Source of the DNA: Anaerolineae bacterium
GTDB lineage: Bacteria > Chloroflexota > Anaerolineae > B4-G1 > SLSP01
DNA: 64,000 bases
Reading direction: 5' to 3'
Assembly: GCA_026645815.1 (NCBI GenBank)
Contig: JAPKMR010000019.1
Span: 1 to 64,000, forward strand
Within the stretch, counting starts at the first letter, position 1; every line of letters begins with the position of its first letter. This document shows positions 16,402 through 25,223 of this stretch, in pieces. Position numbers and translations under genes: made by a program. The notes under the pieces are model-generated. The model made no database searches. It was not told the DNA's origin and worked only from the letters and a program-made list of their open reading frames with translations.

Positions 16402-17958
16402 TCATGGGGGATTATCCACGATTTGGTCCAGCGTCTCCTGCCAGGAAGGAGTGCCCGGGGCGACGCCCTTGACAGCGACAAGGGTGCCTATCGGCGCCCA
16501 TTCGAAGAGCTGCTGGGCATCGCCCACATTCAGAATAATGCAGCCAAAAGAGGCGGGCCATCCCAGCACGCCTTGCGAGAGGCGGTAACCCCCTCGCGTG
16601 ATGGGGAGTTCATGGATACCATTGTAGAACTCTGGTCCTTCCTTGTAAAACCCCATGAAATACGGCATATCCAGGTTCCAGCGTTGTGCGAAAGCGTTTT
16701 CCTCTTTTGTGAGAATCTGGAACAACCCGGCGATAGTGGGCGTTTTTGACATTCCGCTCGAGATGGTGAACTCGAAGTGGAGTTCGCCATCCTGATAGGC
16801 GCGCATTTTTTGCTCCGGCAGATTGATTTCGATGCGCTTATCGAGAACGACGGGTTCTGAAATCAGCACATCCATGGAAGGGATGATGAGTTGTTGCCCG
16901 ATGAGCAGGCTGCGCGAGATGACATCGGGATTGGCTTCAATAAGCCGCCAGAGCGGGAAACCAAAGTTGTAGGCGATATCGAACATGTTATCGTTTGGTT
17001 CGACGATATAGGTCTTCTCCGGGTGGCGCACGTGTGCCATAGCCCGGTGCTCCTCCAGGTTGAGTGCGTTTAGCGTACGGGTAAGAGTCTCACTCACATC
17101 GAGGTAGCGCTCTGCCCCTAGCTGTGGTGCGACTTCTTCCAACCAGGCGCGGATTTGCTCTGCCTCGATATCAAGCTTGATGGCAGGCGGTTCAGGTTCG
17201 GTGTGCCAACTGAGCCATCCGGCTATTTGTGCGGGCGGCGCCTCGAATTCTTCGTGGAAGTCGGTGACTGGATCGTTGACTTCGAGAATAAAGGGCGCAG
17301 CGAGGAGCGCTACGGCGCGGGAATAGGCAGGCTCCGCCGTCTCCAGGTGTGGCGGAAGCGGGCGCAGTTGCAGGTGTAGCTCCGTCTCGCCCCGTTGCAG
17401 GGCATCTAGCAACGCTGTACTGGCAGCGGTGATATCAAGCTCTTGCCCTGCCTGTCCTGGCGTGCCTATGGCGCCTTCCGGTCTGATGCTGAGATTGGCA
17501 TCCACTGGGGTGCGGAAAACGGCTTTGGCGATGGTCTCCATGGCGAGCGTGGCTTTGGCAGGATCGGCAGAAATCGCGACTACCGCTATGTCTTGCCCTT
17601 CCTGGCGCACGCGCCAGGCTGCTTGCAGGCGCTTGACCCAGGTCTCCTCGCGGGCAACTTCAAAGGCTTCGGCGATGGTTGCCGGGATATCGTAGTTCTG
17701 TCCTAAGGCAGCCCAACTAAAGCGCCAGGTCTGGTCAGCTGCCCGCACGGTGATCCCTTCAGCCTGTGGATCAGGTAAGGCGTGTTCCAGGGCAACCTCG
17801 GCCTCAAGCGTGGTCATGCCGCCCACATCCAGACCGTTGACCGTCACGCCCGGAAAGATGCGCTCCGTGTGTTGTCTATCGTAGGCAATAGCGACGCCGG
17901 TGAGAAGAAGGATACCGATCGCCACTGCGATTCCTAACCATCGTAGCCCGCTTTGCAT
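16402..17958 (-). CDS. Membrane-anchored L,D-transpeptidase with LysM and peptidoglycan-binding domains
   Basis: 518 residues. An N-terminal signal anchor LGIAVAIGILLLTGVAIAY precedes two repeats like the peptidoglycan-binding PG_binding_4 domain (residues 35-300; note IFPGVTVNGLDVGGMTTLEA). A LysM motif TYIVEPNDNMFDIAYNFGFP is near 330, and a YkuD catalytic domain is C-terminal. The YkuD signature is complete: HELP (His) and ASFGCIILN (catalytic Cys). It forms 3-3 cross-links or attaches proteins to the wall outside the membrane. The stop lies 27 bases from priA, so the two may be co-transcribed. Confidence 0.93.
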   Translation of the reverse strand: MQSGLRWLGIAVAIGILLLTGVAIAYDRQHTERIFPGVTVNGLDVGGMTTLEAEVALEHALPDPQAEGITVRAADQTWRFSWAALGQNYDIPATIAEAFEVAREETWVKRLQAAWRVRQEGQDIAVVAISADPAKATLAMETIAKAVFRTPVDANLSIRPEGAIGTPGQAGQELDITAASTALLDALQRGETELHLQLRPLPPHLETAEPAYSRAVALLAAPFILEVNDPVTDFHEEFEAPPAQIAGWLSWHTEPEPPAIKLDIEAEQIRAWLEEVAPQLGAERYLDVSETLTRTLNALNLEEHRAMAHVRHPEKTYIVEPNDNMFDIAYNFGFPLWRLIEANPDVISRSLLIGQQLIIPSMDVLISEPVVLDKRIEINLPEQKMRAYQDGELHFEFTISSGMSKTPTIAGLFQILTKEENAFAQRWNLDMPYFMGFYKEGPEFYNGIHELPITRGGYRLSQGVLGWPASFGCIILNVGDAQQLFEWAPIGTLVAVKGVAPGTPSWQETLDQIVDNPP

Positions 17959-18099
17959 GAGACTCCTTCGAGTTTAGCTTGAAGTTGAAAGTTGTTGTCT
18001 GGAACTGGCTCAGCTCAATGCTGCTATTTTACCACTGTAGCGCGTTTATGGGTGCGCAGAAGCCCGCTGAACTGCTACGAATGCCCATCCAGGGACAAC

Positions 18100-19095
18100 T
18101 CAGCGATCATCAAAAGTGAAGGTGTAGACTTGTGTTTCGATACGATCCAGAATGATGCTCACAATTTTGTCGCTGAGATCATACACCACCGACCATTGGG
18201 TGCTATCAGGCTGTGAGACGGTTTGCAGCAGTGCCAATGCATCTGCGGTATCCAGGCGCCCTTCTGTCAGCGTCAGGCTTTCATCAATCGCTCTGTACCT
18301 GGGGCAGGCATTGCGCGGATCATCGCCCGCTGTAGCTAGCAGAAAGTTGGTCGCTGCATGCCAGGGGGCATTATTGGGGATTAAAATCCGCTCTCCCTGA
18401 ACGAATTCTACCAGCACGGCGTTACCGTTGGCATCGGCAATCAGATAGTGGACTGGCGGACCGCCGGTGAAGTCAATGTTGTACTGCTCAAAAAGGGCAA
18501 TCGCTTCATCCACGGTTCTCGCGTGATCCAACAGCTCGCGCATGATGGCAAGGGAACCGATGGTGGGTTTCGCCGGATCCGGGTCGTGCCAGCTGTCATT
18601 GACTGCCGCCATACCCACGACCAATCCCTCTTCGTTCATGCCATCAATGGGGACAAAGGGCGTGTGCAAAAGCGTTTCCTGTTGCTTACGGGGCAATGTG
18701 AGCAAGTTCTCGGCTTCATCTTTATCGAAGCCCAAAAAACCCAGATTGACCAGAGAGATTGAGGCATAACCATCGTCTGGGGTTGTATAGAGAACCAGTG
18801 CCGGGCTATGTTCCCAGTCGAAGTTCCGCCCATAGATCATGTTTTCCGGATCGCCCAACGCGGCGAAGAGCGAGCATCCCCAGGCGTTCTGTGCCGCTTG
18901 CGATTGCCCGATCGTATTGGGATAATTGCCTGTGTAGTGTATGACATAGAGCGGATGATCGGCAATTCGCTTGAGACTGGCAAGCGTTTGCGTAACCGGA
19001 TCAAGGTCCGGTGTCGGCGTAGGCGAGATTGGTGCAGCACAGGCTGCGAGCCATAGGATCAACAGCAAGCCGAGACGAATATGCCGCTTTGTCAT
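18100..19095 (-). CDS. Lipoprotein linear-amide C-N hydrolase (Ntn fold, choloylglycine-hydrolase-like)
   Basis: 331-residue lipoprotein: signal MTKRHIRLGLLLILWLAAC with lipobox Cys19. A nucleophile context NAWGCSLFAALGD is followed by MIYGRNFDWE, the pattern of peptidase C45/penicillin-acylase-type Ntn hydrolases in which the Cys becomes the N-terminal nucleophile. Further family features are GMNEEGLVVGMAAVN and the C-terminal ATNFLLAT. It would cleave a linear amide outside the membrane. The processed Cys would normally be the new N-terminus, which is odd for a lipid-anchored precursor; the lipid part may be lost on maturation. The stop is 11 bases downstream of the GyrI-like gene's reading direction, suggesting an operon. 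Confidence 0.82.
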   Translation of the reverse strand: MTKRHIRLGLLLILWLAACAAPISPTPTPDLDPVTQTLASLKRIADHPLYVIHYTGNYPNTIGQSQAAQNAWGCSLFAALGDPENMIYGRNFDWEHSPALVLYTTPDDGYASISLVNLGFLGFDKDEAENLLTLPRKQQETLLHTPFVPIDGMNEEGLVVGMAAVNDSWHDPDPAKPTIGSLAIMRELLDHARTVDEAIALFEQYNIDFTGGPPVHYLIADANGNAVLVEFVQGERILIPNNAPWHAATNFLLATAGDDPRNACPRYRAIDESLTLTEGRLDTADALALLQTVSQPDSTQWSVVYDLSDKIVSIILDRIETQVYTFTFDDR

Positions 19096-19106
19096 ACTTC
19101 TGCTCC

Positions 19107-19724
19107 TTAACCTTCGGCTCCCTTTACCGGTTGCCGGATCACCGTTTTGAGTTTCTCCGGCGCAGTACGGCGTGGGTCTCCCAGGTAAATCTCGTGGTGC
19201 TTGCCTCGACGTTCATAGCCCTGTTCGGCAATAAAGGTGTGTAGCATGGCAATCGCCGGACCTTCATCGGCGTAGGCGCCCAGATACATGATTTGCGCTG
19301 CCAATCCCTCATCGTAAACTTCAAAACGCACTTGCTCCAGGGCGAGCAGCTTCTTTTTGCGGCGTACCTCGGCGGAGGCACTTTCTACCATCTCGGGGCT
19401 GATCCATTCCGGTTGCATGATCATCATCGTCCAGTCCCAGGCGTCTTTGTCCTCCAGGCTGAATTGGTTCATGTCCGGCACCGACCACAACCCTTCGAGC
19501 GGCATCACACCGTAGTCCAGCCCCACGGATTTCTTGACGGCGAATTTGAGCGTGTATACCAGCGCATAGAGTGTCTCCACCGCTTCCTGATATACCGGGT
19601 TGTTGTTGGGATTGCCGTGCCCATCGAGCATGAGGAAGCGCAGCGGTGGAACTTGCACCAATTCACAGCGTTTGGGCGGATTGTAAAGATGCGCCAGGTC
19701 CTTCTTGAGATCGCGTTTCTCCAT
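19107..19724 (-). CDS. GyrI-like small-molecule-binding domain protein
   Basis: 205 residues with no DNA-binding part. It begins MEKRDLKKDLAHLYNPPKRC, then VPPLRFLMLDGHGNPNN, the hallmark of stand-alone GyrI-like (SRPBCC/BmrR ligand-domain-like) proteins. PEWISPEMVESASAEVRRKK and the C-terminal GKHHEIYLGDPRRTAPEKLK are also typical. These proteins bind or hydrolyse small hydrophobic molecules; the ligand is unknown. The start has GGAGG upstream. It lies just ahead of the amide hydrolase on the same strand. Confidence 0.87.
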   Translation of the reverse strand: MEKRDLKKDLAHLYNPPKRCELVQVPPLRFLMLDGHGNPNNNPVYQEAVETLYALVYTLKFAVKKSVGLDYGVMPLEGLWSVPDMNQFSLEDKDAWDWTMMIMQPEWISPEMVESASAEVRRKKKLLALEQVRFEVYDEGLAAQIMYLGAYADEGPAIAMLHTFIAEQGYERRGKHHEIYLGDPRRTAPEKLKTVIRQPVKGAEG

Positions 19725-19828
19725 GGAAATAACCTCCTGGAAAATGGTTGTGAATCAGATGCGAAAATCCCTGAGGACTCTCGGATAGTCCATACGGGTG
19801 GATGGCGCTTGCTGGAGCGCACATCTGC

Positions 19829-21604
19829 TCATAGGGGCCAAATCACCGGCACCAATAACAGGGCGATAAGATAGAAAACAATCGTGAGCGGTGTGCCGAT
19901 TTTGACGAAGTCGAAGAAGCGGTAACGTCCTGGACCGTAAACGATCAGGCAGGCAGGTTCCAACGGGGTGATGAAGGAGCAGCTCGCGCCGACGGCAATC
20001 ATCACGGCGAAGGTGCGGGGGTTAAATCCCAGGAGTAGCGCCGTTTCCATCGCCACAGGCAATACGACCGCTGCTGCTGCCTGATTGGACATGGGTTGGG
20101 TGAGGAGCATGGTCAGTGCGAAGAAAGCCGTGAGCAACCAGCGTGGATTGGCATCAGGGAGCCAGATGACCAGCTGTTCAGCCAGGAAATCAGCCGCACC
20201 GCTGTTTTGCATGGCGACGCCTAGCGCTAACATGCTGCCGATAACGATGATGGCTTTCCACTCCAGGGTACGATAGGCTTCTTCCGGTGTGATGGTTCGG
20301 GTGATGAAGACGAGCAATACGCCTGCAATGGCAGCGACTGCCAATGGCACAATTTCCAACGCTGCCAGTCCCAATACCAGTGCAAAAGCACCTACTGCTA
20401 TGGGAGCGCGTTGTTGATTGGGGCTTTTGTGTTCTACGGTTCCCACCAGGTGAAAGGTGTTATCCTCGTCCATGGTGGCGAGGTTGGCGCGCGGGCCTTG
20501 CACCAGTAGCTGATCGCCAACCTGCAACCGAACCTGGCTCAGCTTGCGGAAAATACTGTGCCCACGCCGGTTCACACCGAGCACCTGTACCCCATAGCGC
20601 TGCCGAAAGCGTAGTGTTTTCAACGTTCGCCCGATAAGGGGCGAACCGGGCAGCAACAGCGCTTCAGCCAGTTGCATGGTCTCACTCTGCAATCTCGGGT
20701 CGGAGAGTTTGATATCGGACTTGAAGCCCATTCCGTTGACATTGCGAATTTTGAGTAGCTGGTCACGTGGCCCTTCGACGAGCAGCTCATCACCCGCTAA
20801 CAGACGGAGGTTTGCCTGCGGTGGTAGATAGCGATTGCGCTCACGCACCACCCGCAGCACCGCCAGGTCCATATCTTGCCCCAGGGCAGCTTCTGCCAGG
20901 GTTTTGCCCACCAGCGATGATTCGGGTCGCAACATGATTTCTGCTAGGTAGGGGCGAATGCCAAAGGTTTCATCATCGTTGGCATCGCCCTTGCGGACGG
21001 GGATGAGGTGTTGTCCGATGAAGAGCATATAGATAAACCCCATCAGTGCCAGGGGAACGCCCACAGGCGTCAGCTCAAACATCCGCAGGGGTGCCAGGCC
21101 ATATTGTGTCATCAACCCACTGACTACGATATTCGTGGATGTGCCGACCAGCGTTAGTGAGCTGGCGAGAATTGAGGCAAAAGCCAGCGGCATCAGCAAT
21201 TTCGCCGGGCTGATGCGTAATCGTCGCGCCAATCCTAATACGATGGGCGCGAGAAAGGCGGTCGTGGCGGTGTTGCTCATAAAGGCGCTCAGCGTGGTTG
21301 CGACGCCCATAATGACCGCCATGGCGCGGGTAGTGGTGGTGCCGGTGAAACGCTGTAACCACTTGCCGGCGGTCTCCACCATCCCGGTGCGTACCAGAGC
21401 AGCGGTCAACACCAACAGCCCAAAAATCATCACGACTGTTTCGCTGCCGAATCCCGCAAATGCCTGCGCTGGCGAGAGTAACCCGGTCAGCACCAGAATG
21501 AGCACCAGCAGCAGCGCAATCACATCGGTTGGGAGGTGCTCGATTGAAAAGAGAATCACGGCTAGCGCCACGACGCCCAATGTTAACCCAATCTCGAGGG
21601 TCAT
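19829..21604 (-). CDS. SLC13-family anion permease with two TrkA-C domains
   Basis: 591 residues. Hydrophobic helices flank a cytoplasmic middle holding two RCK/TrkA-C domains: one from SSLVGKTLAEAALGQDM to GDELLVEGPRDQL (about 225-285) and one from GSPLIGRTLKTLRFRQR to GDQLLVQGPRANL (about 310-370). The SLC13/ArsB-NhaD architecture includes FMSNTATTAFLAPIVLG and TQPMSNQAAAAVVLPVA, two conserved hairpins. Related proteins carry sulfate, dicarboxylates or other anions with sodium. The TrkA-C pair points to gating by a small ligand. The specific substrate is not predictable. Confidence 0.9.
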   Translation of the reverse strand: MTLEIGLTLGVVALAVILFSIEHLPTDVIALLLVLILVLTGLLSPAQAFAGFGSETVVMIFGLLVLTAALVRTGMVETAGKWLQRFTGTTTTRAMAVIMGVATTLSAFMSNTATTAFLAPIVLGLARRLRISPAKLLMPLAFASILASSLTLVGTSTNIVVSGLMTQYGLAPLRMFELTPVGVPLALMGFIYMLFIGQHLIPVRKGDANDDETFGIRPYLAEIMLRPESSLVGKTLAEAALGQDMDLAVLRVVRERNRYLPPQANLRLLAGDELLVEGPRDQLLKIRNVNGMGFKSDIKLSDPRLQSETMQLAEALLLPGSPLIGRTLKTLRFRQRYGVQVLGVNRRGHSIFRKLSQVRLQVGDQLLVQGPRANLATMDEDNTFHLVGTVEHKSPNQQRAPIAVGAFALVLGLAALEIVPLAVAAIAGVLLVFITRTITPEEAYRTLEWKAIIVIGSMLALGVAMQNSGAADFLAEQLVIWLPDANPRWLLTAFFALTMLLTQPMSNQAAAAVVLPVAMETALLLGFNPRTFAVMIAVGASCSFITPLEPACLIVYGPGRYRFFDFVKIGTPLTIVFYLIALLLVPVIWPL

Positions 21605-21849
21605 GCTGCCTCCATGGCTATTGCGGGCTAAACACTAAATCCGGTCTGCTTTGCCTGATCACTCATGGATGACGAACCGGTGTATTGTGGAGCGTGGCAG
21701 GCGTCAACCTTACCACCAACGGCTTTCGTGTTGTTCATCGTCTTCAAGCTATATTCTAGGGCGAAAATGCCGTGGCACAATTCCCCAAAACACCCTTGTT
21801 GATCATTTCCGCGGGGAGGCGAAGCCGCAATTCGAATAATGATCTATGA

Positions 21850-21881
21850 CTGCTCCCCGGCGGGCAACCGCCGGGGAGCAG
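21850..21881. terminator. 14-bp perfect hairpin with GCAA tetraloop
   Basis: Arms CTGCTCCCCGGCGG (21850-21863) and CCGCCGGGGAGCAG (21868-21881) close on GCAA, a GNRA-type loop. It is 60 bases past the stop of the minus-strand epimerase. The surrounding gap 21605-21941 holds no gene that I can support. No T run is seen, so it could be a Rho-dependent or RNA-stability element. Confidence 0.6.
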
Positions 21882-21941
21882 CAGATGTGACCAACACGCT
21901 TTAAGACCTGCCCGGCAGGATGACCCTGACCGGTTGTTATG

Positions 21942-22985
21942 CTAAAAGAACAGTTTGGCGAATTTTAGCGCACCTTGTCGCCAGGGGGTGCGGTGGGTGA
22001 TACCTGCGGTGTGATCAAAACTATCCACGTTGTCGAGATACCATTGGTAGTTCCGGATCAGCGCTTCGCTATTGGAATACTTGGGAGCGAATCCTAACAC
22101 CCGTTCGGCTTTCTCGATTGAAACGAAGGACTCTTTGCCCACCGTCTCATAAATCCATTTGTAGAGCGGTGAAAGCCCCAGGCTTTCGAGAACTCGTAGA
22201 ACGAAGATAGCGGGTCCTTCCGGTATAGGGACTACGCGCTTGCCGTGACCCGCATAATCCAGCAATGCCTGGAAATCGCTCTTCGGTGTTCCATAGGCTT
22301 TAGCGCCGATGTTGAACGTGTCGTTGGCTTTTTCGCACGGCAGGGTGGCGGCAAGCCAGATAGCATCGCACAAATCCTCTACCGCGAGGTATTGATAGGG
22401 GTTGTTGCCGGCGCCGAGGATGGGGAAGTTCTTGCCATCCTTAGCCCAGTCATAGAGCATGGCGAACACGCCTAGACGCTCTGGTCCGATGAAGGATTTG
22501 GGGCGCAAGATGGGCACACACAACCCTTTGGCGCGATATTCCTGGCAGACCTCCTCAGCCAGGATTTTAGCTTTGCCATACGGCCCTACCCCTTGAAGTT
22601 GGTCGGTTTCGAGCAGCGGATGGTGGTCGGGAATGCCGTAGACTGCGGTCGAGGAAATGTGGATCGCCCGCTCGACCTTGTGGGCGAATGCTGCTTGCAT
22701 AATGTTGCGAGTTCCTTCTACATCCGTGGAGAGGATTTCTTCCGGGGTGTAGAGCGGCAACGCTGCCGCTGTGTGAATCACGATGTCCACATCCTTCATC
22801 GCACGGTTTACCGCCTCGGCATCACGGATATCGCCGGTGACAATATTGACGTGCTCATGCACATCTGGGTAATCGAATGGCACAATATCGAGCGAGGTGA
22901 CCTGTTCACCCTGATTGAGCAAATAACGTACCAGGTTGATGCCCAGAAATCCCGCGCCGCCGGTGATGAGATAAGACTTAGTCAA
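21942..22985 (-). CDS. NAD-dependent epimerase/dehydratase
   Basis: Extended SDR enzyme. The NAD loop [20 protein letters not shown] opens the protein, the active site is HISSTAVYG with Tyr in GPYGKAK (YxxxK), and [13 protein letters not shown] follows. The best start is TTG at 22985, eight bases after GGAGG, giving [10 protein letters not shown] and 347 residues. ATGs at 23000 and 23009 lie upstream in frame, but the first contains the Shine-Dalgarno itself. Relatives act on nucleotide sugars or sterol-like substrates. The C-terminal half, with [20 protein letters not shown], resembles 3-beta-HSD-like members. The substrate is unknown. Confidence 0.87.
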   Translation of the reverse strand: MTKSYLITGGAGFLGINLVRYLLNQGEQVTSLDIVPFDYPDVHEHVNIVTGDIRDAEAVNRAMKDVDIVIHTAAALPLYTPEEILSTDVEGTRNIMQAAFAHKVERAIHISSTAVYGIPDHHPLLETDQLQGVGPYGKAKILAEEVCQEYRAKGLCVPILRPKSFIGPERLGVFAMLYDWAKDGKNFPILGAGNNPYQYLAVEDLCDAIWLAATLPCEKANDTFNIGAKAYGTPKSDFQALLDYAGHGKRVVPIPEGPAIFVLRVLESLGLSPLYKWIYETVGKESFVSIEKAERVLGFAPKYSNSEALIRNYQWYLDNVDSFDHTAGITHRTPWRQGALKFAKLFF

Positions 22986-23116
22986 ATTCCAGTCCTCCAT
23001 TAGGATCAAATTTGCAAATCTCCCCCATTTTACCGCAATATTCGAGATTCAGGGGCTGACTTTGTTTTCAAACAGGGCTTGGGGTGTGCAACCCGCGCCC
23101 CAAGCCCGCCAGCAAA

Positions 23117-24211
23117 CTATTCCAACCACCGCAATGCCGCGGGATCCAACCTGAAGGCAAGTTCTACCCCTACGTGCGGCGCCGGTTGACGTAAACCCTG
23201 TGTGAAGCTGAGGATTGCGCCGCCGCAGTCGAGCTCGAGCCTGTAGTAGCTGCCGTGAAAGCTGCGTTTGATGACACGCGCGCGCAGGCAACCGTTTTCT
23301 GTTATCTGGATACCCCACGACTGGATGAGCACCGTGCCCGTGCTGCCGGGAGCGGGCAAGGTGACGGTTCCCGCCATCTCCAATACGCCGAAGGGCACTT
23401 CGACGAGCTGCGCGTTTACCACTTTTGCCGGAAAGAGATTCTGTAAGCCCAAGAAGCGCGCCACCCAGGTTGTTGCAGGCGCGGCATAGACGGCTTCCGG
23501 CGTGCCCTGTTGTACCGCGCGCCCCTCGTGTAGCAGAATCACGCGATCCGCTAGCGCGAAGGCTTCCTCCTGGTCGTGTGTCACAGTGATGGCAGTCACG
23601 CCCACCTGCCGGAGGATCGTGGGCAGCTCTTCGAGCAGGCGCTCCCGAAGGTTACGGTCGAGTGCGCCCAACGGTTCATCGAGCAATAGCAAGCGCGGAT
23701 TGGGCGCCAGGCTGCGCGCCAGCGCCACCCGTTGGCGCTCCCCACCCGAAAGGGAATTCACATCGCGGTCTGCGAAGCCTTCCAGACCGACAAGGGCGAG
23801 CATGGCTTCAACAGCTGTCGCCTGGCGGTGGTTCGTCTCGCTGGTGCCAGTGCCGAAGACCCACGACCGGCGCCTGCGCTTTGTTTCTCGGTCTTCTGCC
23901 GGTGCGTAGCGCAAGCCAAATGCTACATTCTCCGCCACCGTCTTGTGTGGAAAGAGCGCATAATCCTGGAACATCAGTACCACACCACGTTTGTGAACGG
24001 GAACGTGGGTGAGGTCCTGCCCCTCAAGCAGAATGCGACCTGCTTCGGGTTCTTCCAATCCCGCGAGGATGCGCAACAGTGTGGTCTTGCCGCTGCCGGA
24101 GGAACCGAGCAAGCAGGCGATTTCGCCCCGCTCGACGGTAAAATCCACGCCGCAGAGCAGCGGAGCGTTATCGTAGGATTTGTGGATGTTGGTCAGTTCC
24201 AGAAAACTCAT
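23117..24211 (-). CDS. thiQ: Thiamine ABC transporter ATP-binding protein
   Basis: 364-residue ATPase from the ATG at 24211, which overlaps the TGA of the SWIM gene as ATGA. Walker A is GSSGSGKTTLL, the Q-loop MFQDYALFPHKT, the signature LSGGERQRVALARSLA, Walker B LLLLDEPLGALD and the H-loop ITVTHDQEEA. A C-terminal TOBE-like domain (about 270-364) is present, as in Fe3+/spermidine/thiamine importers. About 25 extra residues (KRRRRSWVFGTGTSETNHRQ region) lie between the Q-loop helix and the signature. Assignment to thiamine rests on linkage to thiB, thiP, thiN and the TPP riboswitch; the ATPase alone is not specific. Confidence 0.85.
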   Translation of the reverse strand: MSFLELTNIHKSYDNAPLLCGVDFTVERGEIACLLGSSGSGKTTLLRILAGLEEPEAGRILLEGQDLTHVPVHKRGVVLMFQDYALFPHKTVAENVAFGLRYAPAEDRETKRRRRSWVFGTGTSETNHRQATAVEAMLALVGLEGFADRDVNSLSGGERQRVALARSLAPNPRLLLLDEPLGALDRNLRERLLEELPTILRQVGVTAITVTHDQEEAFALADRVILLHEGRAVQQGTPEAVYAAPATTWVARFLGLQNLFPAKVVNAQLVEVPFGVLEMAGTVTLPAPGSTGTVLIQSWGIQITENGCLRARVIKRSFHGSYYRLELDCGGAILSFTQGLRQPAPHVGVELAFRLDPAALRWLE

Positions 24212-25155
24212 GCTTGTTCCTTGATTTTCAGCGGTGATGCTTCTGTTTCGCCTTCTGGGTTGGCTTCGGCAAAGGCAACCACCAACGCGCGTTCCGTGAT
24301 AGCCGGATAGATGCGTTCCAGTTGGGTGCGCAGGTATTGGGTTTCGATGAAATCGGGCAAGCCCACGCGCTTGAGCAATGCCAATGCCACCGGCGGTTCT
24401 GCGATTCGTACGTTGAAATTCGCCAATGCCCGTGCGGAGCCCCAATATTGCCCCAGGCTCTCTGCAAGGGGTGTGACCGGCGCGGCGGCGACGGCATCGG
24501 GCGCCAAAAGCATGGGCGCCTCGTTTTCCGGGTCGCTAGCTGCCCGGCGTTTTCGCAGTTCCGCTGCGACTTGCTCCTTGTTGCGCCCTCGCAGCGTAAA
24601 GAGCAGGAACGGGTCGGCGTCGAAGCGTTCGCCAAGAAGATAATAGACCGCCGCCACGTGCTTGCAGGGATTAGCCCAATCCGGGCACGAGCAGCTGCTG
24701 CCTAAATCGCCACGCGAGGTGGGGAACAGTGGCACTTTTACGGCATTGAAGATGCTCTCGATATCGTCGGGCATTTCACCGTTGAGAAGTTGCGCGGCAT
24801 AGATGGCTTGTCCCGCCAATGCCTCGAACACCGTGCCCCATTGCCCATCGTTGAGTGGATTTAGCTCGATGGTGACTTTATAGGGCGTCGGGCGTGAGCC
24901 TTGTACCCGCGCGGTTACCTTGCCGGGCTGGATGTTGATCTCCAGTACCTGCCCCTTACGCGCATAACTTCGCCCCCGGCTCAGGCGTCCGCTATCCATG
25001 AGCGGTGTGAGTGCCTTGATCCATCGGTGTCCCCACCAGGTGGCAGTGAAATCCCCTCTTTGATTCTTCGCCTTGATGCCATCCGCAGGTCTTGAGCGTG
25101 TGGCTTCATAGCTGGGCCAATAGTCACCGTAATAACTGGAGCGTTTCCGGCTCAT
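24208..25155 (-). CDS. SWIM zinc-finger protein
   Basis: 315 residues. The SWIM motif is CSCPDWANPCKHVAAVYYLL (C-x-C-x6-C-x-H, about residues 164-183). The N-terminus has WGHRWIKALTPLMDSGRLSR, typical of bacterial SWIM proteins encoded beside SNF2 helicases. It probably binds DNA or the helicase. Here it is 68 bases downstream of the SNF2 gene and its stop overlaps the thiQ start, so it is embedded in the thiamine transporter operon. Confidence 0.9.
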   Translation of the reverse strand: MSRKRSSYYGDYWPSYEATRSRPADGIKAKNQRGDFTATWWGHRWIKALTPLMDSGRLSRGRSYARKGQVLEINIQPGKVTARVQGSRPTPYKVTIELNPLNDGQWGTVFEALAGQAIYAAQLLNGEMPDDIESIFNAVKVPLFPTSRGDLGSSCSCPDWANPCKHVAAVYYLLGERFDADPFLLFTLRGRNKEQVAAELRKRRAASDPENEAPMLLAPDAVAAAPVTPLAESLGQYWGSARALANFNVRIAEPPVALALLKRVGLPDFIETQYLRTQLERIYPAITERALVVAFAEANPEGETEASPLKIKEQA

Positions 25156-25223
25156 CCCTCTTTCCTTATCTGTGACAATGCATTTTCATGGATGGTGTTA
25201 CAGAGTATCTGCGACAGTTCTTT

